A DNA stretch of 64,000 nt, taken from Ignavibacteria bacterium (GTDB taxonomy: Bacteria > Bacteroidota > Ignavibacteria > Tepidaquicellales > Tepidaquicellaceae). Made by a program: the position numbers and the translations under genes. The notes under the pieces are model-generated. The model ran no database searches. It saw nothing but the letters and a program-made list of their open reading frames with translations, and was not told the origin of the DNA. The stretch covers positions 1 through 64,000 of the forward strand of contig JBAZNU010000004.1 of assembly GCA_041649015.1 (NCBI GenBank). The letters are read 5' to 3'. Positions 21,069 to 33,000 of the stretch are shown one piece after another. Every line of letters begins with the position of its first letter. Positions within the stretch are counted from its first letter, which is position 1.

Positions 21069-21213
21069 GATTATTTATTTTATTTGATTTAGCTGATTTA
21101 ATAAAAGATTTATAAATTTCGAAAACAATAACGTTTAATGTATTCTTTAATTTTGAACCCTCACGGTTAATTAAATTTGTTACAAATATATGCGAGCCGT
21201 TCTTTTTCATATC

Positions 21214-22362
21214 TTATTTTACGAGTGTTAGTTTCTTTGTAATAATATTATTGTCGCCGTCAGTTAATAGTCTGTAGAAATATGTTCCGCTTGATAAAGC
21301 AGATGCGTCAAATGTCACGGTATAGTATCCGGCTTTCCTGAATTCATTCACTATAGATTTCATTTCCCTTCCGAGAATGTCATAGACCACAATATTAACC
21401 CTTGAATCCTTCGGCAAATCGAAGTCTATCTTTGTTACAGGATTAAAAGGATTCGGATAGTTCTGGCTTAAGTCGTATTTTGTCGGGATTCCGACTTCAA
21501 CAGCCGAGGATAAATCATAGTAATGGAAATTTCCGTTATTATCGATTTGTTTCAGGCGGTAATTGTACTTCCCGGTATTCAGTTTTGAATCCGTAAAGTT
21601 GTAGCTTACGGGCGTGTTCGTTGTGCCCGATCCGTTTTGAAATCCTACTTTTTGCCAGTTTCCATCAGATAGTTTTCTCTCGATTTCAAAACCCGAGTTA
21701 TTTATTTCAGTGCTCGTTGTCCATGAAAGTTTAATGTCGCGTTTATTTACGTTTGAAGCCGTAAATGAAGCTAATGTAACAGGAAGCGGAGCATCGTCAA
21801 TAACCTCATAGGTTCCAATTGATGAACAATTTAAAACTGCCCACTTTGTCGATTCATAAGACTGGATAATTGTTTTTGGTTGTACCCATTGCAACCCAAA
21901 AGTTCCCGCAGCATTCGTTACATTCGAAACAGAAAATCTTCCCAGCTTATGCGTCAGAGGTGTATTGTCAATCTTAGCTGCCCGCGTGTTGAATTCAGTC
22001 TGATTCGTGAAACTGATTTCGTTCACAATAATTACAAGTTGATTATCAACAATCTTCAGTGCAATGACTTCGTTATAAGCAGTTGTAGGATTGCCGTTAG
22101 CATTTAAGAGCACGCTTGAATTATTGATATACGTTAAAACCGGGTCAGTAAAATTAGCATGATTGAAATTCAGAACAAAATCTGAAGGCGAAAGATATAA
22201 TGGTTCCGGTGTAGTCGCCTGAAGAAATATGTCAAATTCAACCGATGTACCTGATGTCTGCTGATTCGCAGCCGTTAATTTAAAAGGTACCTGCGCCCTT
22301 GCACTTGCAAATACGAACAACAAAATGACAGCGAAGAATAGCTTTAAATTTTGTGTTTTCAT
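21214..22362 (-). CDS. Cohesin-like secreted protein with T9SS sorting domain
   Basis: 382 residues with a signal peptide (1-23, VILLFVFASARAQ). A beta-sandwich of ~25-185 has SVEFDIFLQATTPEPLYLS, DFVLNFNHANF and a late GRFSVSN strand; by size, position and strand pattern I call it cohesin-like, which is an inference. A fibronectin-like domain (~195-285, ending YRLKQIDNNGNFHYYDLS) and a complete T9SS type A sorting domain (~295-382: SQNYPNPFNPVTKIDFDLP, TYFYRLLTDGDN, KKLTLVK) follow. It should be delivered to the cell surface by T9SS. The dockerin giant at 22435-29343 lies 72 bp upstream on the same strand and precursor peptide C lies downstream, so the three probably form one unit. Confidence 0.87.
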   Translation of the reverse strand: MKTQNLKLFFAVILLFVFASARAQVPFKLTAANQQTSGTSVEFDIFLQATTPEPLYLSPSDFVLNFNHANFTDPVLTYINNSSVLLNANGNPTTAYNEVIALKIVDNQLVIIVNEISFTNQTEFNTRAAKIDNTPLTHKLGRFSVSNVTNAAGTFGLQWVQPKTIIQSYESTKWAVLNCSSIGTYEVIDDAPLPVTLASFTASNVNKRDIKLSWTTSTEINNSGFEIERKLSDGNWQKVGFQNGSGTTNTPVSYNFTDSKLNTGKYNYRLKQIDNNGNFHYYDLSSAVEVGIPTKYDLSQNYPNPFNPVTKIDFDLPKDSRVNIVVYDILGREMKSIVNEFRKAGYYTVTFDASALSSGTYFYRLLTDGDNNIITKKLTLVK

Positions 22363-22434
22363 AATATTATATTTAAAATTAGTTTTAATTTTCGTTTAGT
22401 TAATTAAAATATTTAACTTCATAACAGCTCTTCA

Positions 22435-25400
22435 TCACTTCTTCACTTTGTTACTGTTCATCACTCCGTCGCTGTTCTTCTTCACTTTGTCACTGCTATT
22501 ACTGCTCTTCCTCACCTTTCCGGCAGAAGGAACAAACCCTGACGGGAATTTTGCACTTACACTTTTATTATTCGAAAGTATCGTACGGTCAAGTTCATTC
22601 ACATTACCGTCTCCGTTTAAATCCGATTCCTGTAAACCTGTAAGTCCCCTGTCATTCCAGCAGAAACCCCAGTCAATTGCATTGATCGAGCCGTCTTGAT
22701 TTATATCACCGCTGTAAACACAAAACTTGTCTCCAATTTTCACCAAATTATTGCCGTATGCCTGTGTCAATGCAGTAGTGAAATCATAATTCAGAATATT
22801 GTCTGTGAATCTCTGCGGCGCTGAACTCCAGGTTTCAAGACCGTTCAAATATTTTACAACCACGTAAAATGGATTGTTATTATGTATATTATTGAATGGG
22901 ATTGATGCAAATCCTGATTCGTTCAGAAGCACAGTATGCGATTCAATGAGTGAGAATGGTGAATTTGATTCTCTAAGTTCCACTGTAACGTTAATCCCGG
23001 GTGATTTACTATTTTTCATTCCGGTATAATATCCTTCTAATAATGAAGTTATATTGAGCATCTTATCACCGCTAAATGTTTCTGTCCAGACCTGAGTTGC
23101 TGTTGAGTATCCGCTTGGCGTTAATCCTGAAGCTAATACGAATTTCCAAGTAGTCCCATTTAATACCGAACCCGATGAAGAACCCGTAACAGGTGTTATA
23201 ATATTTGGCTGCGATGTCCATTCATCCTCAGCAGGATCATAAAAATAATATGGACTTGGGTCGTTGGGTAAAAATGCGTCTGATGATGCTCCGCCTCCGA
23301 CAATTATTCCGCCGTTCCACGTTGCGGCGTCTAAACCGTACATTGAACCTGCGGGATACGTGGATTTTGGGTCATCTCCTTCTTCTTTATTGGATTTAGA
23401 AAATATACTAGGTTCTGATAGCTTTGAAGATGAAGATAGTGTAACTGGTTTACCGTTGCCGGGAAAAGTATTTGCAGAGACTTTCCATTCAGAAAGAGAA
23501 TTCATCAAACCCCCGCTTATTGAAGATGTGTAAACTGTATTGCTTAATGCACTATTGCTAACGGCTCCTCCAACGTAAACTAAGGTTGTACCATAAATAG
23601 CAAACCCTCCTCCAAACCTCGCTTCCGGAAGAGGTGTTGACTCTGCCCAAGTATTTGCATCTACATCATATACATAAACATTTTTTAAAAAAGATGGGGC
23701 TGAACTTGTACCGCTGCAGCCTCCTGCAAGATATATTTTGTTTCCATATGAAATTGCCCTGCCCCATCCTACAGTATAAGGTACTGGTTCTCGTGATTTC
23801 CATGTTCCGGTAAGTCCTTTTGAGATATCATATCTATATACTGTAGTCGTGTATTCATGAGCTGAGTTCATACCTCCAATTGCATATAGGGAATCCCCTA
23901 CAATTGCTGTTGCGAGATGGACTCTTAATTCGGGAAGGTCTGTTATTGGATCCCATGTTTTTGAATTCACGTCATATCTGTAACATTTATTCCCTGTAGA
24001 AGTGAAACCACCAACACTAAATATATAATTTGTCGAACCATTTGAATATCCAACACCGCTTCCTAATAGCAGAGAATAAGACACTGCATCATTTGACCAG
24101 CTTCCTGAACTCGAAACACTGATATCCTTATCAAGACAGTCATTCGATGGATCCTGATCGTCTGTTAATTCTGTACATATTGTGGATGTATATGAGCCGA
24201 TAGTTGCTGTCCAGTCATCAAATGTTACTTGAGTAGTAGCTCCTGCACTTAAACTTGAAATAGATTTTGTTGATGCATAAGATGCACCGCTGATGTATAA
24301 TGTAACATTAAACGCAGTTGAAATATCAGTTGTCCCGAAGTTTTTAATTGTTGCCTTCGGACTGATTGTTCCCGGACTTACGACGGAACTTATATCAACT
24401 GACAATGCTCCGGCATCAGAAAGAGAAGTATTTCCTAATCTAATGTTAACGTTGTCAATGCCGATGTCCGTATTGCCAAAATCTGATGTCGCTTGAAACC
24501 TTACAATACAGGTACTCGAAGTAGTTGCACCTAAATCAACGCTTTTCTGCGCCCACGTTCCTGTTGTAAAAGTTGAAAGTGCAGAACCAAAATTTGCTCC
24601 ATTATCCGTAGAAAGGAATATCTCTAATTTATCATTTCCTGATGCATTGATATAATCAAATGTAAGAATTTTTGTTCCTACTGCACTCAAATCAATTTTT
24701 AAGTCTAAAGTTCCTGTCGCATTAGCTTCCGATTCGTAAGTGTGGAAATTTGCTGAATGTCCTGTGTTGCCGTACGGTTTTACAGTTCCCGCTAATGTTG
24801 TCCATCCCGCTGCATCTTTTCCATCATCTTCTTGTCTCCAGGAATTAAATCCCGTTGCAGGAGTATTTACCCAGTTTGCATCGGGTAAATCTCTCGTACT
24901 TGTTCCATTAATCCAGTCACCGTCAAAATTTTGTGAATACAACGTAAACGCTCCCAAATTTCCAACAGCAAAAGGCGAAAAATCTTTCACTCCTGATGTT
25001 GTAATTGTATATGGACCGGAACCGGAAATGCTTGCAGATAATGGCATCCAAACGCTTTGCATGTAATGACCTGCAACAACCGTTGAAGCAGGGTCAAAAC
25101 TTGTGTAATCGCTTGTATTAATAGTAAATTTTATCGTGCATTCTGTTCCTGTAACTGATGGAGAAATATCCCATATTCTTGGAACAGCTTTTGTAGGGTC
25201 TGAAGGAGAAACAGTAAATGAAGAAGCAACTCGTATTGAAAAATCTGACGTTGTACCTGTATTCTTTATCAACGATGGGTTATATGATGTACTCGTTCCA
25301 ACCGGAAATGTCACTTCTTCGATGCCGATAGATTTAAGCGTTAATCTTCCTGTATAATCAGTTAATACGTATGATGTTGCACTGCCTCCTGTTATTGTTG

Positions 25401-28400
25401 GAGTGATTAAATCGTATCCGCCCAATGTCAGGTTCCCATTCGTTAATGTTGTTGTTTCGTTTACTGTTATAACAGATCCCAGTGAAACTCCGCCTGAACC
25501 GTTCATTATTAAATTACTTATATTACCGCTGAATATTTGTGTCAGTGGTAATACTAAAGCAGATGTATTCTTAAATTCAACAGTAGCACTGCTTGCATTA
25601 ATTAATCCGGTTGTTCGTGATACTGTATTTCCTGATATTGCAAGTGTATTAGAACCTGCTGTTATTGTCCCTGCCGTAAGCGATAATGCTCCGCTGATTG
25701 TCAGGTCTGACCCAAGCGCCACACTGCCGCCGCTGTTTATTGTCAGATTATTTACAATTCCATCTTTAAAAATACTTGCCGGCAGGGAAACAACATCTGA
25801 TGTTGGATTTGTAAATAATATCGTAGAACTACCCGCATCTATATTACCGCTTGATCTTGTTATATCGCTGCTTAAAATGGTTAATGAATTTGAACCGATG
25901 CTTAATGTCCCCGATGTAAGAGTTAAATCTCCGTTTATAGTTGCTGATGAATTAAGAGTAACTCCTCCTGCACCGTTTAACGTTAAATTATTAATATCTC
26001 CGCTGAATACTGATTCTGGTAAAGATAATGCCGATGAATTAGTAAATGCAAGAGTTGATCCTGAATTACTTGCATCTATATTTCCGTTTGTTCTTGAAAC
26101 CGTATTTCCTGAGATTGTAAGCGTGTTTGCTCCTGTAGTCAGCGTTCCATTAGTTAATGTCAGTGAATTCGTGATTGTATTACTATTTGATAATGTAATT
26201 CCTGTTGAATTGTTTAATACTAAATTATAGAAAGAACTTGATACCGTTCCTCCGATTGTTTGTTCAGATGTACCGCTCATCGTTATAGTACTTCCTGTTG
26301 ACGTAAATGTACCGCTGCTACTATTTGTAAAATCACCTTTAATAACATGACTATAAGCACCAATATCAGCAGATACAGATCCAGACACAGTAAAACTTCC
26401 CGTTAAAGTCATTGCAGATCCGGGCATTGTCTTGGTTCCGGAACCGCTTAGTATTAAGTTGTGGTAGGTTGCCGAAGTACCGTCGGGTATATAAACTGTT
26501 TGATCACCGTCATTATTATATTCTACTGTGTTATCATGAACATCAGTAAACCACTTTCCTGCTGTTGTACCCGTTCTCAATACCTGATTAGATATCTTCA
26601 TTAAAGAGCCAAGCTGGTTTGTCAAAGTAGCATTGTTACCAATTTCTATTTCATAAAAATTTGAATTTCCTGAAAAAGTAGCACCATTGCCCGTAAAGAT
26701 TATTTTATTACTATTTGGAATCAAACCATAGTTAACGTCATTGAATGTTCCAGCTCCTTCTATTCCTCCGCCATTTAATGTTAAATTTGCATTTAAAGTC
26801 AATGTCGCACCGTTTTGAATATCTATTGACTGAATTTCCGCAGCACTTGAAAGAACTGGTTTTATGGCAGTATTTGGAATTACTACGTGGCTATTTTCAT
26901 CCGGTCCTGAATCATCAAACCAATTAGCATTATCATACCAATCAGTTGTTCCATTATCTGCTGTCCATGTTTTATAATTTGTTGCTGTGTAATCAGCCAT
27001 TGAAAAAAATGTTCTCCATTCGTGAGACCCTTCTACATAAATAAAATAACCGATAGGAACGTTTGACATACCAATATATTTATAATTAGAAGTTGTAATA
27101 TCATAAACTGACTTGCCGTGTTCATCTTGAGGATAATGTATAGGCGGAGTAGTACCTTCAAAATAATCATAATCTCCTGTCACAAGTTTTGATTCTGTGT
27201 TGACACCTAGTTCACCATCAAGATAGTGAAAATTAGCATCAATGTATGAACCATCGGCAGTTGTAGGAATAACAATTTCATATCTTCTCTTTATAGGTGT
27301 ATAGCTCCAATTAGCACCGCAATTAGTACAGTTAGCAGGATCAATATACGGATCCTCACCAAGTGTAATAGTCACCTCTATATATTCAGGCATAGTCCCG
27401 GGAGTAAGTGATATAGTTGTAACCTGATGTCCAAAAGTATATTCTGTACTTGGATTTATTGTTGTTCGCTTTACTTTCCCGGTTACATCACCGATTCCTG
27501 TGGTTGTTGCAGTGGCACCCATTGTTAGTGTATAACCGCTCATATCAAAACAGCCGAGAGTTGCAGAAGGATTAGCACTTTGAAGATTTAGTATTCCGTC
27601 AACTGATATATTTCCGCCCGCTGTTGCACCTGCTGAGTTATTTATAGACAAATTATTAAAAGTAAATACAGGAATTGTCTGAACCGCAGTTCCGTTAAAT
27701 AATACTGTACTGCCTGTGATTGTATGTCCTGTAGCGGAACCTTTTGTAAACAAAGATGAAATTCCTACTGTACCGCTTGATGGTAATACTTTATTATAAT
27801 CACTAAATTTAAGATTATAATAATTTGCTGCTAAGACATTTTGTCCATTTGAAGCAAGATTATAGTATACCGTACTTCCGGAACTTAAAGTACCAAGTGT
27901 TGGGTTTGTTGAATTTTGTATGTCTAATATCGAATTTGTATTAACGTTTGTTGTCCCTGTCAGTGAATATGAAGGTGGTATTGATAATGTTGCGATATTT
28001 GTTCCGTCTCCCACCGTAATAGTTCCTGATGCTTTAACATTTGTCGCTAAAGTCTTTATTCCCGTACTGCTTATTTTTAAGTTATAAAATGAAGGGTACG
28101 ATATGTTTTGGTCACCTGTATATGCATAATCTACAGTGCTTCCTGCCGCAAGACGTCCGAATGTAGGCAGGGTTAAATTTTGCAGTGTTAGCGTTGCATT
28201 CTTTAACACATCAATTTCACCCGTAACGGTATATGCTGATGGAATAGTGAAATTACAGGCATTCACTGTATCGCCGACTTCTATTCTCGAATTAATTCCG
28301 GAAACAGTCCAGTTTGCTCCTATTGTCGGAGTAGAATTGTTTCTTATGAAATAGGTGCAGTTTGGATTTGTAAAATTTGCCGGCTGCGTTCCTGAGCCGT

Positions 28401-29343
28401 CTGCATTAGTTCCCCAGGTACCTAAAGAATTAAGGTCTCCTGTTGATTTTGAATAATATGAATAAGAAGCCGATGAAGAAGAATTTATATTATGCGAATA
28501 AACTGCGTCATCTGAGAATAAATATGCTGAGTTTGAACCTTCTCCGTAGAAACAGTATGAATCGATTTTTACGCAGGCATTATTAATTGATGAAATTTTA
28601 CCTCCCGTTAATACTCTTACATCGTTTATCCAGAGATCCTGTCTTTGGGCGTTTAGTGAGAAAGTTGTCCCGTATTTACTGTATGAAGTATTCTGTGATT
28701 TTGAAACATTAGAAATAGATTCAACTGTATATTTCGTCCCCTGTAAATATGTTCCTATATTTATCCATTCACCCGTTGTGCTCGTTAGGAATGAATAATA
28801 ATCGAGTGTTACAGTTCCGCCTGTGTTAAATGTCCATCGTAAGGTAGTAGATGTTTCCAGTACATTCCTTGTAAGTTTGTTGTTATACATAAATTTTCCT
28901 GAACCGCCGCCATCTCCTGCACAAAAATACCAGATACCGTTATCCGAAGTATTGGTTCCGGAACTGCCGCCTAATATTAAATCAAATTTAAAGTAACCGG
29001 CTGAAATATTTGCAGTAGCGAAGGAATAAATTCCGAATTTCGAAAATTGCCCGCTCGCACCTGCCTGGCATTGAACTTCCGATAATGCTCCTAAGTTTAA
29101 TAATCCGGGATTTGTCGTTGTTAGAGTTGAACCGGTAGAAGAAAACCCATAAAACGTCGTACCCTGTGCGGTTGAAAAAAACCCGGGATTTGCTGCAGTT
29201 TCGCTCGAAGCCGAACCCTCACTCGTACCGTAATCGTAACTGAATATCGTTTGTGCTTCAATATTGCTATTAGCAAATAATATTAATAGAACTGCTAATA
29301 TGAAAAGAATTCTTTTCGCTGGGAAAAAGGAAAAATTCGCCAT
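22435..29343 (-). CDS. Giant exported beta-helix/Kelch protein ending in a dockerin-like module
   Basis: 2302 residues with an N-terminal export signal (RILFILAVLLILFANSNIEAQ). The N-terminal third has jelly-roll and beta-helix-like segments. Residues ~1045-1330 contain about four tandem units of some 65-70 residues (SLTLTNGTLTTGANTLTISG, FSGDINNLTLNGAGGVTL). The C-terminal half is paralogous to the 16155 gene: jelly-roll from YSQNFDGDW, CARDB-like segment, Kelch blades (DSLYAIGGMNSAHEY, KIYLAGGCSG), the ETWS segment and a dockerin-like module (GDINQDGSINAIDW, SDLNGDGNVNELDR, ~2211-2257). A lysine-rich tail follows (SSDKVKKNSDGVMNSNKVKK). There is no T9SS sorting domain. It is probably co-transcribed with the cohesin-like gene 72 bp downstream, its likely surface anchor. 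No catalytic motif is seen. Confidence 0.9.
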   Translation of the reverse strand: MANFSFFPAKRILFILAVLLILFANSNIEAQTIFSYDYGTSEGSASSETAANPGFFSTAQGTTFYGFSSTGSTLTTTNPGLLNLGALSEVQCQAGASGQFSKFGIYSFATANISAGYFKFDLILGGSSGTNTSDNGIWYFCAGDGGGSGKFMYNNKLTRNVLETSTTLRWTFNTGGTVTLDYYSFLTSTTGEWINIGTYLQGTKYTVESISNVSKSQNTSYSKYGTTFSLNAQRQDLWINDVRVLTGGKISSINNACVKIDSYCFYGEGSNSAYLFSDDAVYSHNINSSSSASYSYYSKSTGDLNSLGTWGTNADGSGTQPANFTNPNCTYFIRNNSTPTIGANWTVSGINSRIEVGDTVNACNFTIPSAYTVTGEIDVLKNATLTLQNLTLPTFGRLAAGSTVDYAYTGDQNISYPSFYNLKISSTGIKTLATNVKASGTITVGDGTNIATLSIPPSYSLTGTTNVNTNSILDIQNSTNPTLGTLSSGSTVYYNLASNGQNVLAANYYNLKFSDYNKVLPSSGTVGISSLFTKGSATGHTITGSTVLFNGTAVQTIPVFTFNNLSINNSAGATAGGNISVDGILNLQSANPSATLGCFDMSGYTLTMGATATTTGIGDVTGKVKRTTINPSTEYTFGHQVTTISLTPGTMPEYIEVTITLGEDPYIDPANCTNCGANWSYTPIKRRYEIVIPTTADGSYIDANFHYLDGELGVNTESKLVTGDYDYFEGTTPPIHYPQDEHGKSVYDITTSNYKYIGMSNVPIGYFIYVEGSHEWRTFFSMADYTATNYKTWTADNGTTDWYDNANWFDDSGPDENSHVVIPNTAIKPVLSSAAEIQSIDIQNGATLTLNANLTLNGGGIEGAGTFNDVNYGLIPNSNKIIFTGNGATFSGNSNFYEIEIGNNATLTNQLGSLMKISNQVLRTGTTAGKWFTDVHDNTVEYNNDGDQTVYIPDGTSATYHNLILSGSGTKTMPGSAMTLTGSFTVSGSVSADIGAYSHVIKGDFTNSSSGTFTSTGSTITMSGTSEQTIGGTVSSSFYNLVLNNSTGITLSNSNTITNSLTLTNGTLTTGANTLTISGNTVSRTNGNIDASNSGSTLAFTNSSALSLPESVFSGDINNLTLNGAGGVTLNSSATINGDLTLTSGTLSIGSNSLTILSSDITRSSGNIDAGSSTILFTNPTSDVVSLPASIFKDGIVNNLTINSGGSVALGSDLTISGALSLTAGTITAGSNTLAISGNTVSRTTGLINASSATVEFKNTSALVLPLTQIFSGNISNLIMNGSGGVSLGSVITVNETTTLTNGNLTLGGYDLITPTITGGSATSYVLTDYTGRLTLKSIGIEEVTFPVGTSTSYNPSLIKNTGTTSDFSIRVASSFTVSPSDPTKAVPRIWDISPSVTGTECTIKFTINTSDYTSFDPASTVVAGHYMQSVWMPLSASISGSGPYTITTSGVKDFSPFAVGNLGAFTLYSQNFDGDWINGTSTRDLPDANWVNTPATGFNSWRQEDDGKDAAGWTTLAGTVKPYGNTGHSANFHTYESEANATGTLDLKIDLSAVGTKILTFDYINASGNDKLEIFLSTDNGANFGSALSTFTTGTWAQKSVDLGATTSSTCIVRFQATSDFGNTDIGIDNVNIRLGNTSLSDAGALSVDISSVVSPGTISPKATIKNFGTTDISTAFNVTLYISGASYASTKSISSLSAGATTQVTFDDWTATIGSYTSTICTELTDDQDPSNDCLDKDISVSSSGSWSNDAVSYSLLLGSGVGYSNGSTNYIFSVGGFTSTGNKCYRYDVNSKTWDPITDLPELRVHLATAIVGDSLYAIGGMNSAHEYTTTVYRYDISKGLTGTWKSREPVPYTVGWGRAISYGNKIYLAGGCSGTSSAPSFLKNVYVYDVDANTWAESTPLPEARFGGGFAIYGTTLVYVGGAVSNSALSNTVYTSSISGGLMNSLSEWKVSANTFPGNGKPVTLSSSSKLSEPSIFSKSNKEEGDDPKSTYPAGSMYGLDAATWNGGIIVGGGASSDAFLPNDPSPYYFYDPAEDEWTSQPNIITPVTGSSSGSVLNGTTWKFVLASGLTPSGYSTATQVWTETFSGDKMLNITSLLEGYYTGMKNSKSPGINVTVELRESNSPFSLIESHTVLLNESGFASIPFNNIHNNNPFYVVVKYLNGLETWSSAPQRFTDNILNYDFTTALTQAYGNNLVKIGDKFCVYSGDINQDGSINAIDWGFCWNDRGLTGLQESDLNGDGNVNELDRTILSNNKSVSAKFPSGFVPSAGKVRKSSNSSDKVKKNSDGVMNSNKVKK
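25400..26240 (-). repeat. Intragenic tandem repeats coding for beta-helix-like units
   Basis: Within the 22435-29343 gene about four units of roughly 200 bp are repeated with divergence, each coding a pattern like LTLTNGTLTTGANTLTISG ... NLTLNGAGGVTL. One related unit occurs in the 16155-20585 gene. Unit boundaries are approximate because I did not align them base by base. Confidence 0.6.
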
Positions 29344-30057
29344 ATAAATTGTTGTTTAAATTATTTTTAATAAATACTTTAATCATTTTATTCTTGGATG
29401 GATACTTCTGTGTGGTTATAAGAACAGTGATGAGGTTAAATGTAATCGAAGTAGTACATTCGGGATATACAATTAATCTCGTTATAAATATAACAAAATT
29501 CTGTAAACACATAATTATCGTAAATCAACTTTTCAAATTTAATTATCGTCTAATCTTAAAGATAAAACAATAATTATAATCACTTATTATGTATTTCTCC
29601 CTGATGAAAAACTAATACATAATTATGTGAATAGCAACTCAATAAATAAAAAATAATCAAGGGAGGGGGGCTTTTGAGCAGAAAGCAATACGAGAAACGC
29701 GGGAGCTGAGGCTATTGAAAAAATGGCATACAAAAGAGCGGAATAGGTGGGAGTCATTGAATATACCGTATATTTAAAAGAACAGCTGCTCTTAACAACC
29801 TATTTATAAAATCATGACAATTAATTAACATACAAAAGCACTCAATCCCCTTGAACTTGAAATTATAATTTACAATTTTGCGTAAGTTATTGTTAAAATT
29901 TAAGGGGCTTAGGATTTAAAAAAACGGATTTTAGTACTTTTTCCACAAAATCTGTTACACACGAAGAATATAATTAATGATAGATTCCTAAAAGATTTCC
30001 CTATATAAAACGGAATAATAAAATAAATTATATAATTTAAATTTTACATATATCATC
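29344..30057. other. Divergent intergenic region between two dockerin giants
   Basis: 714 bp, AT-rich, separating the minus-strand gene at 29343 from the plus-strand gene at 30058. Both must be driven from here. I see no ORF of family type, no clear hairpin and no good TTG/TAnnTTTG promoter pair. A more G-rich patch (~29660-29760) stands out but has no recognisable content. Confidence 0.5.
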
Positions 30058-33000
30058 ATGAAAAAATCACTACAGGCTTTATTCTCACTCATTTTCATAT
30101 TCATTTTTGCACATCAAGGCTGGGGACAGACAACGATTTTTACTGAGAGTATGGGAACGGTTTCCTCTACTACTACTTTAGCTACTCATGAGGCAAATAA
30201 CGGATTTGATAATGATGCATTCACAATGACTAAAGGTGATGCAACAAATCCAGCTGATATTCGGGCAACAAGTGTCTCAAGTGGCTATACAGGTGCATCT
30301 GGATCAGCAAATGTTTGGTTCACAAGTACTAACGCGCAATATGGATTTGCAATTGAAGGAATTAATGCATCATCTTACACAAGTTTAAAATTAAAATTTG
30401 GATATAGGAAGGAAAGTTCATCAGCATTACCAACTTTAGCATTGGAATATTGGAATGGATCGTCATGGATTAATGTTTCTTTTACATTTAATGAATCTAC
30501 AAATGCTGGTACGGGTTGGTATTTATCTCCAACGATATCGTTACCTGTTGGTGCTCAAATTAGCGGACTAAAATTAAGATGGTTGAAATCGGGAACTGTT
30601 GCAGTAAGAATAGATGATGTTGTTTTAACTGGTACTTCATCTGGTTCCACCCCGCCAACACTAACCGCAGATATAACCAGTAATAATGTTGACAATAATA
30701 TAAATATTACATTTACAGATGATGCGACATGGAGAGTGGCAGTAACGGCAGTAAAAATTGGAGGGACGGCATTAACCGTTACTACTGATTATGTAATTAC
30801 ATCAGGAAACATACAATTAAAACCATCGGGTGGAAATTCATTATTAACAACTTCGGGCTCTAAAAATGTAACAGTTGAGGCAACGGGATATACTGATGCT
30901 TCAGTAACGCAGCAAATAGACCCGGGAGCAGCAACAAAACTTGGAATTACATCTCAGCCTACAGCACCTAATAACAACGGAGAGTCTCTGGCTCAGCAGC
31001 CGGTAATTGCCATTCAAGACCAGTATAGTAATACTGTTACAACTGCATCTAACTTAGTCATGGCTTCTGTTGGAGCAGGTACGTGGACATTAGGCGGAAC
31101 AACATCAAAAACAGCTGTAAGCGGTGTTGTAACTTATTCGGATTTAACCGCTACAAGTTTAGCTTCTGTAACAGGAGCAACAATTTCTTTCACAAGTTCC
31201 GGATTAACGGGTGTGACTTCGAATACATTTAATATTCCTGCTCCTGTAGAAATAGGTTGGCAAATTACAAGTACGAATTCAATATTTAAAATTGATTTTG
31301 ATAATACAGTTGACGGTGTAAATAACGGTCAGTTTGCTGGGTCAGGTTTTCAAACCAGTCCTTCTTCCGGGCAATTGAATTCAAATGCATGGGCAATAAC
31401 CGGAATGTCTAATGGAGAATTAACATTTGGGGGTAGTAAAACATCGGATGATTATGCCCGAGGAGAAAGTAGCGGTGGCGTTTCTACCGGCGGAGTTTAT
31501 GCATTTTTAGTTGGTACAGGTAACAGAGCTTTTGGAATTCAACCTGGAGGTTCAGACTGGACCCCGGGAACAGCAATTTTGAGATTTCAGAACAAGACAG
31601 GTGGTGTACTTACTGACTTAACAATTTCTTATAAGGTATATATCTTAAATAACGAAAATAGAGGAAATTCTTTCAATTTTTCCCATTCATCTGATAATTC
31701 CAGTTATACAGATGTGACAAGTTTAGATTTAACATCAAATGATACAGCTGATGTTTCTCCATCCTGGAAAATGTACGTAAGGACGGTTTATATATCAGGA
31801 TTAAGCATAGCAAATGACGGATACTATTATTTAAGGTGGAGCGGAGATGATGTTGATGGAGCCGATAACAGAGATGAGTTTGCATTAGATGATATACAAT
31901 TAGTTGCGAATACTACATCGGTTTACCCGACAATTTCTGGGACGGCTGAAGAAGTTGTATTAGATGGAAACACAGACTTATCGGATAATTTAACAATTGA
32001 TGGTACACTGACATTAACCAGCGGAATACTTAATACTAAAGATGATTATACTTTAACTTTGGGTGAAAATGTCGCAAACCCGACTGAGAGTGAAACATCG
32101 AATATAAACGGTACGATAATTATAGTAAAGACTGTAGGAACAAGTGCATTTCATTTCTTCGGATGCAATATGAGTGCAGGTGATAATATAGGTATTTTAA
32201 CTCTCATACGTAAGACGGGTTCAAGCGGCGCTTCAACAATAAACAATTATAACAGTATAGCAGAAAGCTGGCAGTTCTCTTCGACTGTATCGGGCAGCCG
32301 AAATGTTACTCTAAGCTGGCATTCAGTAAGAGATAACGGAAACAACTTTTCAACGGAAAAATCTGCTCAGTTGTATAATTATGTAAGCGACTGGTCTGCG
32401 AGTGGAAATGGTAAAGTGATTTCTGCGGGTTCAAGGGCATATCAGGAAACGATTGATTTAAGCAGCACTGCCACTAAATATTCTGTTGCAGTGCCTTCTA
32501 CACTTACTCTTTATTCACAGGATTTTGATACGGATAACTGGAGCGGTACGAATAACAGCCAGCCCGACGCAAACTGGACAAACACACCGACAACAGGAAA
32601 TACTTCGTGGAGATTAAACAATCAGTCTTCAACCAATAATTCTGCGAGCTGGTCATATCCTGTTGCAGGAAAGATAAAGTCGTATGGAAAAACGGGTTAC
32701 TCTGCACAATTCCACACATACGGAACTGCAAACGCTGAATACGGAACGTTTGACTTGAAATTAGATTTCAGTCCTGAAGGAACAAAAAAATTATCCTTCT
32801 ATTACACAAATGCGAAGGGTTCGGATATACTTGAGGTGTCACTTTCAACAAATAACGGGGTGTCATTCGGGTCTGTTCTCGAAACGTTTACAACCGGTTC
32901 CTGGGATAAAAAGACAGTAACACTCGGTACCTCGACCGAGCAAAACTGTATAATCAGGTTTAAGGCAACCTCTGACTTCGGGCGTGACGATATAGGTATT

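Noticed and set aside
25403..26230. 275-codon plus-strand ORF
   Set aside because: It runs antisense to the beta-helix repeats of the 22435-29343 gene; its sequence is a repetitive by-product of those repeats, with no domain of its own.
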